Assembly: GCF_008728515.1 (NCBI RefSeq)
Contig: NC_044981.1
Coordinates: forward strand, 112,893,702-112,957,701
Reading direction: 5' to 3'
DNA from: Papio anubis
Taxonomy: Eukaryota > Chordata > Mammalia > Primates > Cercopithecidae
DNA: 64,000 bases
The position numbers and the translations under genes were made by a program. Position 1 is the stretch's first letter; each line of letters opens with the position of its first letter. Positions 33,480-44,730 of the stretch are shown piece after piece. Below the pieces are notes generated by a model. The model ran no database searches. It was not told where the DNA came from and saw only the letters and a program-made list of their open reading frames with translations.

Positions 33480-35880
33480 TAAGTTAGTAAACCTCTTCCA
33501 ATCTGTTTGGTTTCCATCAATTCTGTGTGTCAGTAACCACAACCGAAGTTTGCATGTATTGGTAAACTCATCCAAAGATTTAAGAGTGTCTATTCCTCCT
33601 CCTCTCATTTGGTTATTTGAGGCTATTAGGTTTGATGGGAGGGCTACATCTTTAATACGGTCTTAACCACAGAAGCACTAGTTAGCTAACGAGTTTCAGT
33701 AGGCGTCTGTGCTCAGTCTTTTAATCCTGCCTCTAGGGGTCTAGGTGCAAACTGCTTTTCCAGTCCTTCAAGGCTTTAAATTTCTGAACTTTTTCTATTC
33801 TCTTCTGTTTTTGCTTTCAAATCTGCTACTTCCTTCTTGAACTCATCATTTACTTATAGTACTTGCCAAATATCTAATAGCAGCTAATACTCAGTTCCAA
33901 AATCCTCTTTACCAAACTCTTTTATAAGACTACAAGGTCAGTAGCCTCTTTGTATGCTCACTGACCTTGTAGTTGTATGAAAAGTTATTATAGGCAACAG
34001 CTTTACCAGATATTTTTCCACTATGAAACATGATCCTCCATCTTTCCGGCCTCTGGTATCTGTTTCCTCTCAACCCTCAGCCTGACCACTAAGGCAGTAT
34101 CACTAAGGTAGGACTGCATAGGTTTTTATTGTAGCAGCACCTGACTTCCAGGTACCAGTTTGCTGTATTAGGATAATGAAACACTGAATATACAGATAGA
34201 CAATGGCCAGATCATGTATGAAACTAGAACTCTGACCCATGACCTATGTAGCAATAGGCCCAAACAGTCAGGACTTGGTCAGTAATTACCAGCTTCCCTA
34301 ATTTTTGTGCCTACTTCCAATTTGGGACGACTCAGAGAAAGCCAAATATGCTTCCCAAACCAACCACATAGGATACCCCGCTTCCAGTGTCGACGAAGAG
34401 TCAAACTCTGTAAAATATTTTAAGAGATCTAAGCCAAATATGAGTGGCCATTGCCCCATGACACAGCCCTCAGGAGCTCCTGAGAACATGTGCCCAAGGT
34501 GATCAGACTACATCTTGGTTTTATACATTTTAGGGAGACGTAAGACATCAATCAGTGTATGTAAGATGTACATTGGTTAGGTCCAGAAAGGAAGACAACT
34601 TGAAGCAGATGGCTTCCAGGTCATAGGTGGATTCACAGATTTTCTGATTGGCAGTTGGTTGAAAGAGTTGTTACTGTCTAAAGACCTAGAATCAATAGAA
34701 GGTAGTATCTAGGTTAAGATAAGCAGTTGTGGCCAGGCACAGTGGTTCACGCCTGTAATCCCAACACTTTGGGAGGCCAAGGCAGGTGGATCACGAGGTC
34801 AGGAGTTCAAGACCAGCCTGACCAACATAGTGAAACCTATTTCTACTAAAGATACAAAAATTAGCTAGGCATGGTAGCGTGCACCTATGATCCCAGCTAC
34901 TCAGGAGGCTGAGGCAGGAGACTCACTTGAACCTGGGAGGCGGAGATTGTGGTGAGCCAAGATCAAGCCACTGCATTCCAGCCTGGGCAACAGAGTGAGA
35001 CTCCATCTGAAAAAAAAAAAAAAAAAAAAAAAAAGGTAAGGGATTATGGAGCCCAGCGTTCCCATTATGTAGATAGAATCAATAGGAAGGAATGTCTGAG
35101 TTAAGGTAAGGGGTTGTGGAGACCAAGGTTCCCATTATGTAAAGGAAGCCTCCAGGTGGCAGGCTTTAGAGATAATACATTGTAAATGTTTCTTATCAGG
35201 GTTGATTCTCTCCGGGATCAGGCAAAAGGCCTGAGAAAGGAAGGGAATTATCTTCAGAATGTAGATTTTCCCCACAAGAGACAGCTTTGCAGTACTGTTT
35301 GAAGATATGGCAAAAGAAACATAATTTAGGGTCAAATACTTGGATTTCTTTCAGGGCCTGCCATCTGTCATGTGATACTATGCTAGAGTCAGGCTGGAAT
35401 TGGGTATCTTATTGCTACAGAGAGTCTGTTTTGTCAGTCTTAAGATTTGTTTTAATGTTAATGCTAGTCAGCTTTGCCTGAATTCCAAAAGGGAGGAGGG
35501 AATAATGAGGCATGGCCAAACCCCGCTTTCCATCATGGCTGGAACTAGTTTTTCAGGTTAACTTTCAAATGCTCTTGGCTGAGAGGAGGGATTCATTCAG
35601 AAGGTTGAGGGACTTAGAATTTTATTTGTGGTTTACACCAGTTCTCCCACCTCCAGTTTCCCATGTCAACAACCTACAATCAGAGCATACCTGAAGTCTT
35701 CCCCCCTTTTTTAGCATAAAGATTTCCCACTCCCCTGCTTGCCTTTGAATCTTTGCCAAGCAAAGTTGACAGTGGCTGACTCCCTACCTGTATAGTAAGA
35801 TCTGATTAAATAGCCTCTGCTTGTTTCCATTTGGGCAGTCTTTGTCTATTTTCACAATATTATTAGACAGTTTTATGGTA
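33480..35880 (+). mobile_element. Endogenous-retrovirus-like remnant, family not assigned
   Basis: Continuous non-Alu, non-LINE sequence, interrupted by an Alu at 34732-35034. It ends like a retroviral LTR (tctgattaaatagcctctgc ... ggcagtctttgtctattttcaca, about 35801-35855). It contains an internal near-tandem duplication: 'gaatcaataga(a/g)gg...ttaag(a/g)taag...gttgtgg' at 34689-34731 and 35079-35120, with the Alu inside the first unit. Open frames are short and broken, so no retroviral protein is encoded. Assignment as LTR-type is inference from the ending and the direct repeats. Confidence 0.45.
34732..35034 (+). mobile_element. Alu inside the ERV-like remnant
   Basis: Forward Alu, ggccaggcacagtggttcac, with a 25-base A tail. 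Confidence 0.9.
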
Positions 35881-36265
35881 ACAAATCCCCAAATATCAAT
35901 GGCTTAATACAACAGAAATGTTTCTCTTGCTCAGAGTTCAGTGGGAGTCAGTAGGGCTCTCTGTCCAGTGGCTTAGGGACCCACCTTCCTTCCATATTGT
36001 CAAGCCACCATCTCAAAGTGTAACCTACATTTTCATTAAAGCAGGAAAACTGAAGCAAAGTGACTTTTAACTGCCTCAGTCCAGAATTGAGGTATGTTAC
36101 ATCTGTTCATCCAGCTTTGGCAGAATCTGGGAAATGGAGTTGAGTACTGTATGTGAATATAATCTCTGCCACAGTATATTTACCAAAAGCAATTGGCTAA
36201 AGATATACACAATTCCTCCATTTCAGCGTTTCTGAAATCAGAAGATGTAGATTATCTTACAATTG

Positions 36266-36492
36266 AATTTTTTTTTTTTTTTTTGAGACTGAGTCTCACT
36301 CTGTCGCCCAGGCTGGAGTGCAGTGGTGCAGTCTCGGCTCACTGCAACCTCTGCCTCTGTGGTTCAAGCGATTCTCCTGCCTCAGCCTTCCGAGTAGCTG
36401 GGACTACAGGTGCCTGCCACCATGCCTGGCTAATTTTTGTATTTTTAGTAGGGACGGGGTTTCACCATATTGACCAGGCTGGTCTCGTACAA
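36266..36492 (-). mobile_element. Alu, 5' truncated
   Basis: Reverse Alu with a 19-base poly-T. It stops at 'gaccaggctggtctcgtac' without the head. 'tacaattgaattt' before it and 'tacaattaaacttg' after it look like a diverged target duplication, implying 5' truncation at insertion. Confidence 0.85.
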
Positions 36493-36684
36493 TTAAACTT
36501 GAAATGAATATTCAAATATAATGCTTCTGTTATTTCCCCTGATAAATGAAGTGATATTGTTTGATGGAAATAATAGTTTCTTTAAAATAAATCCTGTGTG
36601 TTTTTATTGCATATATTTAAATAAGAATTTGTAACAGAACCATTCTGGGATCCAGTCATTTCCTTTCCTTTTTTTTTTCTTTTT

Positions 36685-37000
36685 TAACTCTCTATTTTGG
36701 AAAACTTCAAGAATACAAAAAAGTAGAGAGAAAGGTCAAGGCAGTAGGATTGCTTGATGCCAGGAGTTCAAGACCAGCCTGGGCAATATGGTGAGCCCCT
36801 GTCTCTACAAAATAAATAATAAGAAGAAAGAGACTAGTACAGTGAACCCTCATATACCCATTACTCAGCTACAACAGTTTTCAACAAATGACAACTTTTG
36901 TCTCATTTATATCCCCAACCCCTTCAGCACACAACCAAATTATTTTGAAATAAATTCCAGACATTATTTATTTTATCCACAGGTATTTTCAACATGTAGA
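36685..37000 (+). repeat. L1M-type 3' fragment with small Alu piece
   Basis: 'aaaacttcaagaatacaaaa ... cagtgaaccctcatataccc ... gaaataaattccagacatt' is the classic old-L1 3' pattern. It is interrupted at about 36735-36815 by an Alu left-arm piece (caaggcagtaggattgcttg). Confidence 0.55.
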
Positions 37001-37204
37001 TGATAGAAATATGCTTAAAGTAAGTTTTCAGTTATTTAAACCTAAAACACATTGTCACACATATACCAGAACTCAGTCCTTTCTCTGACCTTTGTGCAGT
37101 CAATGTTAGGAGTTACATCAGAGTATAGGACTAGAGAATGAATCTTTCTGGTCCAGCGTTTTCTAATGTATACTGCATGGAATGTGAATCTCATGAAATG
37201 TTAT

Positions 37205-37660
37205 GGGGGGAGTTCTTGTCTTGAACTCCTTACCTCAAGTGATCCTTCCACCTGGGCCTCCCAAAGTATTGGGATTACAGGCGTAAACCCCCAGGCCCCC
37301 ATTGTCTTCTCATAATTCCCCATGATTATGTAAAAGAATGAGATGTCCAGCCAGGCGCAGTGGCTCACACCTGTAATCCCAGCACTTTGGGAGGCCGAGG
37401 CGGGCGGATCACAAGGTCAGGAGTTCGAGACCAGCCTGACCTACATGATGAAACTCCATCTCTACTAAAAATACAAAAATTAGCCGGGCATGGTGGTGTG
37501 TGCCTGTGATCCCAGCTACTCAGGAGGCTGAGGCAGGAGAATTGCTTGAACCAGGGAGGCAGAGGTTGCAGTGAGCCAAGATTGCCCCACTGCACTCCAG
37601 CCTGGGTGACAGAACAAGGCTCTGTCTTAAAAAAAAAAAAAAAAAAAAAAAAAACAGAGA
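37205..37660. mobile_element. Alu fragment (reverse) and full Alu (forward)
   Basis: 37210-37300: a reverse fragment (cttgaactccttacctcaag to gattacaggcgtaaac). 37351-37654: a complete forward Alu with a 26-base A tail. Confidence 0.87.
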
Positions 37661-37739
37661 GATGTCCAATTTTGTGTATTATGATCCCATTTTTGTTAAT
37701 AGTAGTATATGTTAGAATATTCAGTATTAATAGTGATTA

Positions 37740-38798
37740 TTATTGGTTTCCTATGTCTTATGTAACAAATCACTCTAAACCTGATGGCTTAAAACAACAT
37801 AAATTTATCCTCTTACAGTTCTGGAGGCCAGAAGTCTAAAATCAAGGCATTAGCAAGGCCAGTTTTCCTCCAGAGGCTCTAAGAGAGAAGCTATCCCTTA
37901 CCACTTCCAGCTTCTGTTGGCTGCTTACATCCTTGGCTTCTGACTTCATCATCACATTGCCTCCCTTTTTCTGTGTGAATCATACCTCCTTCTGCCTCTC
38001 AAAAGTACACTTGTAATTGCATGTGGGACTTACCCTGTTAATCCATGACAATCGCTTAATCTCACAATCCTTAATCACATCTGCAACATCCCTTTTTCCA
38101 AATAAGATAACATTTACAAGTTCCAGAGAAGATTAGGAGGGGGAATATCTTTTTTTTTTTTTTTTTAAGACAGAGTCTCACTCTGTCTCCTAGGCTGGAG
38201 TGCCGTGGTACAGTCATGGCTTACTGCAGCCTCCACCTCCTGGGCTCAAGTGATCCTCCCACCTCAGTCTCCTGAGCAGCTGGGACTACAGCCACGCACA
38301 CTGCCACACTTGGCTCATTTTTTGTAGTATTTGTGGAAACGGGATTTTGCCGTGTTGCCCACCCACGCTGGTCTTGAACTCCTGAACTCAAGTGATCCTC
38401 CCACTTTAGCCTCCCAAAGTGTTGGGATTACAGGTGTAAGCCAGGAGTATCTCTTTTTTTTTTTTTTTTTTTTTGATATGGAGTTTCGCTCTTATTGCCC
38501 AGGCTGGAGTGCAATGGCGCCATCTCGGCTCACCACAACCTCCACCTCCTAGGTTCAAGTGATTCTCCTGCCTCAGCCTCCCGAGTAGCTGAGATTACAG
38601 GCATGTGCCACCACACCTGGCTAATTTTGTATTTTTAGTAGAGACGGGGTTTCTCCGTGTTAGTCAGGCTGGTCTCGAACTCCTGACCTCAGGTGATCCG
38701 CCCTGCCTCGGCCTCCCAAAGTGCTGGGATTACAGACGTGAGCCACCACGCCCATCTCAGGAATCTTTTAAGAGGCCATTATTCAGCACACTACAGTG
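37740..38798 (+). mobile_element. MLT1-like MaLR LTR carrying two reverse Alus
   Basis: LTR text at 37745-38148 (ttacagttctggaggccaga, caaggcattagcaaggcc, tctgcaacatccctttttcc) resumes at 38760-38797 (gaggccattattcagcacac). Two reverse Alus are inserted at 38150-38445 and 38450-38757. Confidence 0.65.
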
Positions 38799-39841
38799 AT
38801 TCTCACTCTTGAGGAAGGTGAATTATGAGGGACTTCTACTTTTTTCTACTGTATATATTTATATAAACACTTGAATTTTTCAATAAGGATGCATACTGTA
38901 TTTTTTTAACAGCAGAAAGAAGAGGCAGGTTACCTGCATTTGTAAGTTCAAATATTTTTGCACTACCTACTGGTGACCAGGTCCCATTATAGGGAAATGG
39001 AAGCAAGTATTTTGACAGAAGCAAAACTATGTTTCTTTTTTTTTCTCTCTCTCTGTCTCTCTCAGAATGATCTTGGAAATGGTAAAATAACAATAATAAT
39101 AAAGTGATGATTAACTTACAGTTGAAACTCAAAATAAGTGAGATATTAAAAGAATACCTACATTCTATAAATGAATTGCAACCCAGATACTAAAAGAACT
39201 GACATGTGAGATTCTGCAGCAGTGTTAATCCTTGAGAAATGGTAGGTTTCACAAGACCTAATGTAGAAAGTGTCTTCACTTTTAGAAAGGGCCAGAGGTG
39301 AATTCTGCAAACTTTAGACTGGTGAGCTAAATGTTAAGCTTAGAAAAACTCGTTAGTAAGCTATTAAATTAATATTTGGGAAAGCTTAGAAAAGAAAATG
39401 CTTTAGGAACCAGCTTCCTTCATAAAAATCATATGGTATGTCCATCCTAATTTCATTTACAAAATAATTATATTATTCATGTATTATTATGTTATAGATA
39501 GCATATGTGTAATTTTCAGACAATGAAAAGGTTCATCTTTTTTTTTTTCAAAGTGGAGAAATATGAGCTGCTTGTCATAGAGTTTGATTGATTCATAGCT
39601 AATTTAGCAATTGTGCCATGAGAGTACTGATTTATGAGGTGAAGTCATCAGGAAACTACCTCTAGTGGCTGCTGCAGGGCTTTGTCCTGTCTCAGACCTG
39701 CTGCAAATATGTATGTGTGTGTGTAAAGGTAAACTGAGGCTGTATATAATTTCTATAAATATAAATTTTAAAAAATTAAAAATGGGTATATTTTTAACAG
39801 CTCTATTAACATATAGTTTATATACTATAAAGTTCACTCAG
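38799..39841. other. Repeat-poor intron segment, no gene
   Basis: AT-rich unique sequence. Minor features are a (CT)n run at 39044-39065 and a (GT)n run at about 39712-39724. No exon-like frame was recognised. Confidence 0.6.
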
Positions 39842-40152
39842 GCTAGGTGGGGTGGCTCATGCCTATAATCCGACCACTTTGAGAGGCTGAGGCAGGAGGC
39901 TTACCTGAACACTTGAACCCAGGAGTTCAAGACCAGCCTGAACAACATAGGGAGACTTTGTTTTACAAAAAATTAACAAGTTAGCTGGGCAGGGTGGCAT
40001 GTGCCTGCATTCCCGGCTACTTGGGAGGCTTAGGCAGGAGGATCACATGAGCACAAGAGGTTGAAGCTGCAGTGAGCTGTGATCACACCACTGTACTCCA
40101 GCCTGGGCAACAGAATGAGACCCTGTCTCAAAAAAAAAAAAAAAAAAAAAAA
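39842..40152 (+). mobile_element. Alu
   Basis: Forward Alu with a damaged head (ggctaggtggggtggctcat), an inserted phrase 'gaacacttgaacccaggag' and a 25-base A tail. Confidence 0.87.
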
Positions 40153-40315
40153 CCCTCAGTTTACCCACTTAAAGTGTTTTTTGGCGTATTTACACAGCAA
40201 TACATTGTAATCTAATTTTAAAACAGAAAATAGGTTAGTTTTATATACAGTACGGTGAATTTTCTTTTTTTGCTTAGGATACATTTGGGTATCTGTTTAT
40301 GTCTGTGTATTATAT

Positions 40316-40622
40316 AGAACTACATCATTCTGCTGACCACAGTGACTCACACCTGTAATCCCAGCACTTTGGGAGTCTGAAGTGGGCAGATCACCTGAGG
40401 TCGGGAGTCTGAGACCAGCCTGACCAACATGGATAAATCCCGTATCTACTTAAAATACAAAATTAGCCTGGCATGGTGGCACATGCCTGTAATCCCAGCT
40501 ATTCGGGAGGCTGAGGCAGGAGAATCGCTTGAACCTGGGAGGCGGAGGTTGCAGTGAGCCAAGATGGCGCCATTGCACTCCAGCCTGGGGAATAAGAGTG
40601 AAAAAAAGAACTACATCATTCT
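40316..40622 (+). mobile_element. Alu with 16-bp target duplication, inside an L1M fragment
   Basis: agaactacatcattct lies at 40316-40331 and 40607-40622. The Alu body is 40332-40606. The L1M-like 3' end continues on the right to about 40795 (acaatcctccactgatgaac, ttttgctgttataaatgatg). Confidence 0.9.
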
Positions 40623-40794
40623 TTTTGACTTAGATGTATATTATATAAACGTACTATGAATTACTTAAACAATCCTCCACTGATGAACATCTAGACTGGT
40701 GTCAACTTTTGCTGTTATAAATGATGTTGCGAGGAACAGCCTACATCTTCACATACTTGTGTGTATATTCCTTTACTTGTGCAGCATTGTTCCT

Positions 40795-41055
40795 CTTAAT
40801 CCTAGTTCAATTTATAAGGTAGATGTTGATAACCACTTTATGTCTCAGGAGTCAGTTTCAGAGAATTAAATGCCCAAGTCCACATTGCTACTAATTAACA
40901 GAACAAGTAATTTTTTTTTTTTTTTTTTTTTTAAATATAGATAGGGTCTCCCTACGTTGCCCAGACTGGTCTCAAACACCTGCACTCAAGCAGTCTTACC
41001 TCCTTGGCCTCCCAAGTGCTGTGATTATAGGCCTGGGCCACCATGCCCGGCCCCT
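40795..41055. repeat. MIR fragment and Alu monomer
   Basis: 40795-40910 follows the MIR pattern (ataaggtagatgttgataac ... gaattaaatgcccaagtcca). 40918-41053 is a reverse Alu left-monomer (agatagggtctccctacgtt to ccatgcccggcc). Confidence 0.6.
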
Positions 41056-41096
41056 GAACAAGTACTTCAATCTCATTTTTTGTTGTTGCTTTCCAT

Positions 41097-41278
41097 TACA
41101 AGTGCTGTGCTTTTCTAGTACTCACAGGAGTACTGTAAATCCAGCTAAGCCGTTTATGAGATTCATCCACAAGATCCAACCACCTCCCGCCAGACCCCAC
41201 CTTCAGCAGTGGGGACTAAAGTTTGATGTGAGATTTGGTGGGGACACAGATCCAAACCATATCAGAGTCCCAGTTCAT
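41097..41278 (-). repeat. MST/THE1-like MaLR LTR fragment
   Basis: Read on the minus strand, it starts 'tgatatggtttggatctgtg', the start of MST/THE1 LTRs, then 'cccaccaaatctcac'. On the plus strand 'gatccaaccacctcccgcca' is the matching downstream part. Confidence 0.65.
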
Positions 41279-41359
41279 AGCTTGGAAAATAAACTCAGGC
41301 ATCTGTTCTTAAAGCATAAAGGGACCTTCTGGAATAGTGCTTTAAAAATCCTTTTAAAG

Positions 41360-41942
41360 CAGAGGAGTGCAGTGGCTCAAGCCTGTAATCCCAGCACTTT
41401 GGGAGGCCAAGGCAGGAGAATCACTTGAGGCTAGGAGTTCGAGACCAGCCTGGCCAACACAGTGAAATCCCCATCTCTATTAAACAATACAAAAATTAGC
41501 TGGGCGTGGTGGCAGACGCCTGTAATCACAGCTACTTGGGATGCCGAGGCATGAGAATCACTTGAACCTGAGAGGCGGAGGTTGCTGAACTGTGAGCCAA
41601 GGTCGTACCACTGCACTCCTGCACTCCAGCCTAGATGATAGGGCAAGAGTCTGTCTCAAAAAAGAAAAAAAGGCTGGGCGTGCGATGGCTCACTCCTGTA
41701 ATCCCAGCACTTTGGGAGGCTGAGGCGGACAGATCGTGAGGTTAGGAATTCAAGAACAGCCTGGCCAACATGGCGAAACCCCATCTCTAGTAAAAATTTT
41801 AAAAAAAGTTAGCTGGGCGTAGTGACGGGTGCCTGTAATCCCAGCTATTGGGGAGGCTGAGGCAGAATTTGCAGTGAGCCAAGATCATGCCACTGCACTG
41901 TAATCTGGGTGACAGAGAGAGACTCCATCTCAAAAAAAAAAG
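41360..41942 (+). mobile_element. Two forward Alus
   Basis: 41362-41670 contains a duplicated 'ctgcactcctgcactccagc'. 41673-41940 is short of part of the right arm (gaggcagaatttgcagtg). Confidence 0.87.
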
Positions 41943-42114
41943 TTAAAGCAACAATACCCTTCTAAAGAAATATTGAAGTCTGATTTGTAAAATTTAAAAT
42001 TTGATCCACTAGGTAAAGTTGTTAATGAGAGGTTACCTGTTTTATTGTTCACTTAATAATCCCTAGTATTTGTATATATGCTTTATATGCTTACTAAAGA
42101 CCTTTTTTTTTTTT

Positions 42115-42275
42115 TTTTAAATCATCATAGCTACTACTTGAGGTAAATCTAGGTTATAGGCTAGGAAATAGGCATGGAGAAATTAAGTAGCTTGTCCTGA
42201 ACCCAGAGTAATCCTTAATGGAGTCAGAACTATAACCTGAATCTCTTAACCACTGTATCAATGGACTTTTCCTCT
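42115..42275 (+). repeat. MIR-like fragment
   Basis: 'taggaaataggcatggagaa...ttaagtagcttgtcctgaacc ... gagtcagaactataacctga' follows the MIR core and tail. It lies just upstream of LATS1 exon 2. Confidence 0.6.
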
Positions 42276-42335
42276 AATACATGGTACTGCTTTATTAACC
42301 ACTTTATAGCTTTCCTTTCTTTCTTTCTTTTATAG

Positions 42336-42475
42336 AGTTAATTATTTATATTGTAAAGAATTTTAACAGTTCTGGAGACTTCCTTGAAGGATCATTTTCA
42401 CTTTTGCTCGGAAGAAAGCTCTGGATCTATCAAATAAAGAAGTCCTTCGTGTGGGCTACATATATAGATGTTTTC
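42336..42475 (+). other. LATS1: LATS1 exon 2, 5' UTR part
   Basis: Begins after the strong acceptor tttcctttctttctttcttttatag (AG at 42334-42335). A weaker alternative AG lies at 42368-42369. The leader contains one ATG, at 42468, whose three-codon frame overlaps the LATS1 start. No in-frame upstream ATG extends the protein; the open frame to the left opens only with TTG. Confidence 0.75.
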
Positions 42476-42479
42476 ATGA
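42468..42479 (+). promoter_or_regulatory. Three-codon uORF overlapping LATS1 start codon
   Basis: ATG TTT TCA TGA: the stop TGA (42477-42479) shares two bases with the LATS1 ATG (42476-42478). Both ATGs have T at -3 and no G at +4, so both contexts are weak. Confidence 0.8.
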
Positions 42480-42823
42480 AGAGGAGTGAAAAGCCAGAAG
42501 GATATAGACAAATGAGGCCTAAGACCTTTCCTGCCAGTAACTATACTGGCAGTAGCCGGCAAATGTTGCAAGAAATTCGGGAATCCCTTAGGAATTTATC
42601 TAAACCATCTGATGCTGCTAAGGCTGAACATAACATGAATAAAATGTCAACTGAAGATCCTCGACAAGTCAGAAATCCACCCAAATTTGGGACGCATCAT
42701 AAAGCTTTGCAGGAAATTCGAAACTCTCTGCTTCCATTCGCAAATGAAACAAATTCTTCTCGTAGTACTTCAGAAGTTAATCCACAGATGCTTCAAGACT
42801 TGCAAGCTGCTGGATTTGATGAG
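42476..42823 (+). CDS. LATS1: LATS1 exon 2 coding part, residues 1-116
   Basis: N-terminus of large tumor suppressor kinase 1, the Hippo-pathway AGC kinase that phosphorylates YAP and TAZ and restrains proliferation. The frame starts MKRSEKPEGYRQMRPKTFPA and ends NPQMLQDLQAAGFDE at the donor GAG|gtaaga (phase 0). It holds the conserved N-terminal LATS region (RQMLQEIRESLRNL and HKALQEIRNSLLPF) and the first part of the UBA domain (from about residue 100). The ATG at 42476 is the first in this frame, and the N-terminus equals the human one. Two substitutions relative to human as I recall it: Gly in NYTGSS and Asn in HNMNKMS. Confidence 0.97.
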
Positions 42824-43320
42824 GTAAGAATGTTTTAAAGACAAAAGAAAGAATTCTTCTTACCTTATGCTACATAACACTTTTTGGGTGATAACATGCC
42901 AAAATGTTTCCTTTAGGATAATTGAACTGCGTATACACATTTATGTATTCTATCAGCAAAGAATGTCATGTTTATAATTCCATCAATTACTATAACAAAA
43001 TAATTGTTATTTCTTTAGTTTCTTTTGTGATATGTATCACTAAATTCTGGAGTTTCTGGAATTTAAAAGGCCAGGTCATGAAGTCAGAATGGAAGTGCAG
43101 TTGAAGAAAGCCACAGGTGAGGGTAGGGGAAGGACATCTGTTTGTGTGAAATACAAGCTTGGTGAACTAAGTGGCTGTTGGGGAAATGATAGTTCCAAGG
43201 ATATGAAATTTAACTTTATAGTAGGGAGAAAGAATTATAGTTATGAGTTTGTGTAAGCAGTTGTGTTCTCAGGCCCAAATCTTAAATTCACAAAAACTAA
43301 CAAAATTTCACTTCCAGCTA

Positions 43321-43331
43321 ACTATGCCAAG

Positions 43332-43362
<31 letters not shown>

Positions 43363-43661
43363 GAGACTGAGTCTGGCTCTGTCGCCCAGGCTGGAGTGCA
43401 GTGGCCGGATCTCAGCTCACTGCAAGCTCCGCCTCCCGGGTTTACGCCATTCTCCTGCCTCAGCCTCCGGAGTAGCTGGGACCACAGGCGCCCGCCACCT
43501 CGCCCGGCTAGTTTTTTGTATTTTTTAGTAGAGACGGGGTTTCACCGTGTTAGCCAGGATGGTCTCGATCTCCTGACCTTGTGATCCGCCCGTCTCAGCC
43601 TCCCAAAGTGCTGGGATTACAGGCTTGAGCCACCGCGCCCGGCTGACTATGCCAAGTCTTT
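43321..43661 (-). mobile_element. Young monkey-type AluY with 16-bp target duplication
   Basis: actatgccaagtcttt at 43321-43336 and 43646-43661, identical. The body is close to an AluYRa-like consensus: ggccggatctcagctcactg, tttacgccattctcctgcc, cccgccacctcgcccggcta, ggcttgagccaccgcgcccgg. Poly-T of about 30. It looks like the youngest insertion in the window. Confidence 0.93.
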
Positions 43662-43852
43662 AATATTTCTCTTCGGAATTCATTTTGAAGTTTTTTCATA
43701 ACCCATATATTTAACCCTTTCATTTAGGTTATTAATAAAATTTGCTTCTTATGATAACATACCTTGTAAGCATGAATATTTTAGGTGTCAGGAGTCATTT
43801 CAGATACATATTGGCAATGTAAAATGTAACTAAATGTGAATAATCAAAGTTA

Positions 43853-44142
43853 GGCCGGGCACGGTGGCTCACGCCTGTAATCCCAGCCCTTTGGGAGGCT
43901 AAGGTGGGTGGATCACCAGAGGTCAAGAGTTCCAGACCAGCCTGACCAACATGGTGAAACTCTGTCTTTACTAAAAATACAAAATTAGCTGGGCATGGTG
44001 GTGCATGTCTGTAATCCTAGCTACTTGGGAAGCTGAGGCAGGATAATCGCTTGAACCCAGGAGGCAGAGGTTGCAGTGAGCCAAGATCGTGCCATTGCAC
44101 TCCAGCCTGGGCAACAAGAGGGAAACTCTATCTCAAAAAAAG
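43853..44142 (+). mobile_element. Alu
   Basis: Forward Alu, ggccgggcacggtggctcac to ctatctcaaaaaaa. Confidence 0.92.
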
Positions 44143-44429
44143 AGTTAATTACATTTTTCAAAATTATAGTAATTTTTTTCTGATTGCAAAAATATTACCT
44201 ATTCTCTGTTAACAATTTAAAAGTGTAAAGAAGCTGAAAATTATATTTAGCTTCACTGTATAAAGGTAACGACCCTTAAAATTCCTTCACTGTTTGTTTT
44301 TTTGTGTTTTTTTGCTGACTGAATTTCCATAAATATTTCTATTTAATTTGAGAAATGAGAACCTAAGTATGCATTATAGTAAAGGATTTGAAAAGGGAGA
44401 TTTACAACTAAACTAGAAGGAAAAAAATT

Positions 44430-44730
44430 TTTATTTTTTATTTTTTATTTTTTTTGAGACGGAGCCTTGCTCATGCTGGAGTGCAGTGGCGCGATCTCGG
44501 CTTGCTGCAACCTCTGCCTCCCGGGTTCAAGCGATTCTCCTGCCTCAGCCTCTCAGGTAGCTGGGACTACAGGCGCCCGCCACCACGCCCAGCTAATTTT
44601 TGTATTTTTAGTAGAGATGGGGTTTCACCATATTAGCCAGGCTGGTCTCGAACTCCTGACCTCGTGATCCGCCTGCCTTGGCCTTTCAAAGTGCTGGGAT
44701 TACAGGCGTGAGCCTCCACACCCAGCTGAA
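44430..44730 (-). mobile_element. Alu
   Basis: Reverse Alu with a (TTTTA)n tail. A deletion follows 'gagccttgctc' (the 'tgtcgcccagg' part is missing). Confidence 0.9.

Larger units (their letters stand above)
26720..42335 (+). other. LATS1: LATS1 intron 1
   Basis: About 15.6 kb from the CpG-island donor to the pyrimidine-rich acceptor at 42335. The first kilobase (27050-28165) is free of Alu and looks unique, with no gene. Further repeat-poor parts are 29798-30365 and 38796-39840. The remainder is made of interspersed repeats listed separately. No additional exon is recognisable. Confidence 0.75.

Noticed and set aside
34298..34502. Overlapping open frames on both strands (about 63-65 codons)
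   Set aside because: They lie in the retrovirus-like fossil, are short, and have no recognisable protein motif.
42370..42370. Alternative start of LATS1 exon 2 after the AG at 42368-42369
   Set aside because: The upstream acceptor at 42334-42335 has a far better pyrimidine tract. The alternative is kept only as a note, since either choice leaves the coding part unchanged.
42404..42475. N-terminal extension of the LATS1 frame
   Set aside because: The extension opens only with TTG. The first in-frame ATG is 42476 and it matches the known N-terminus.
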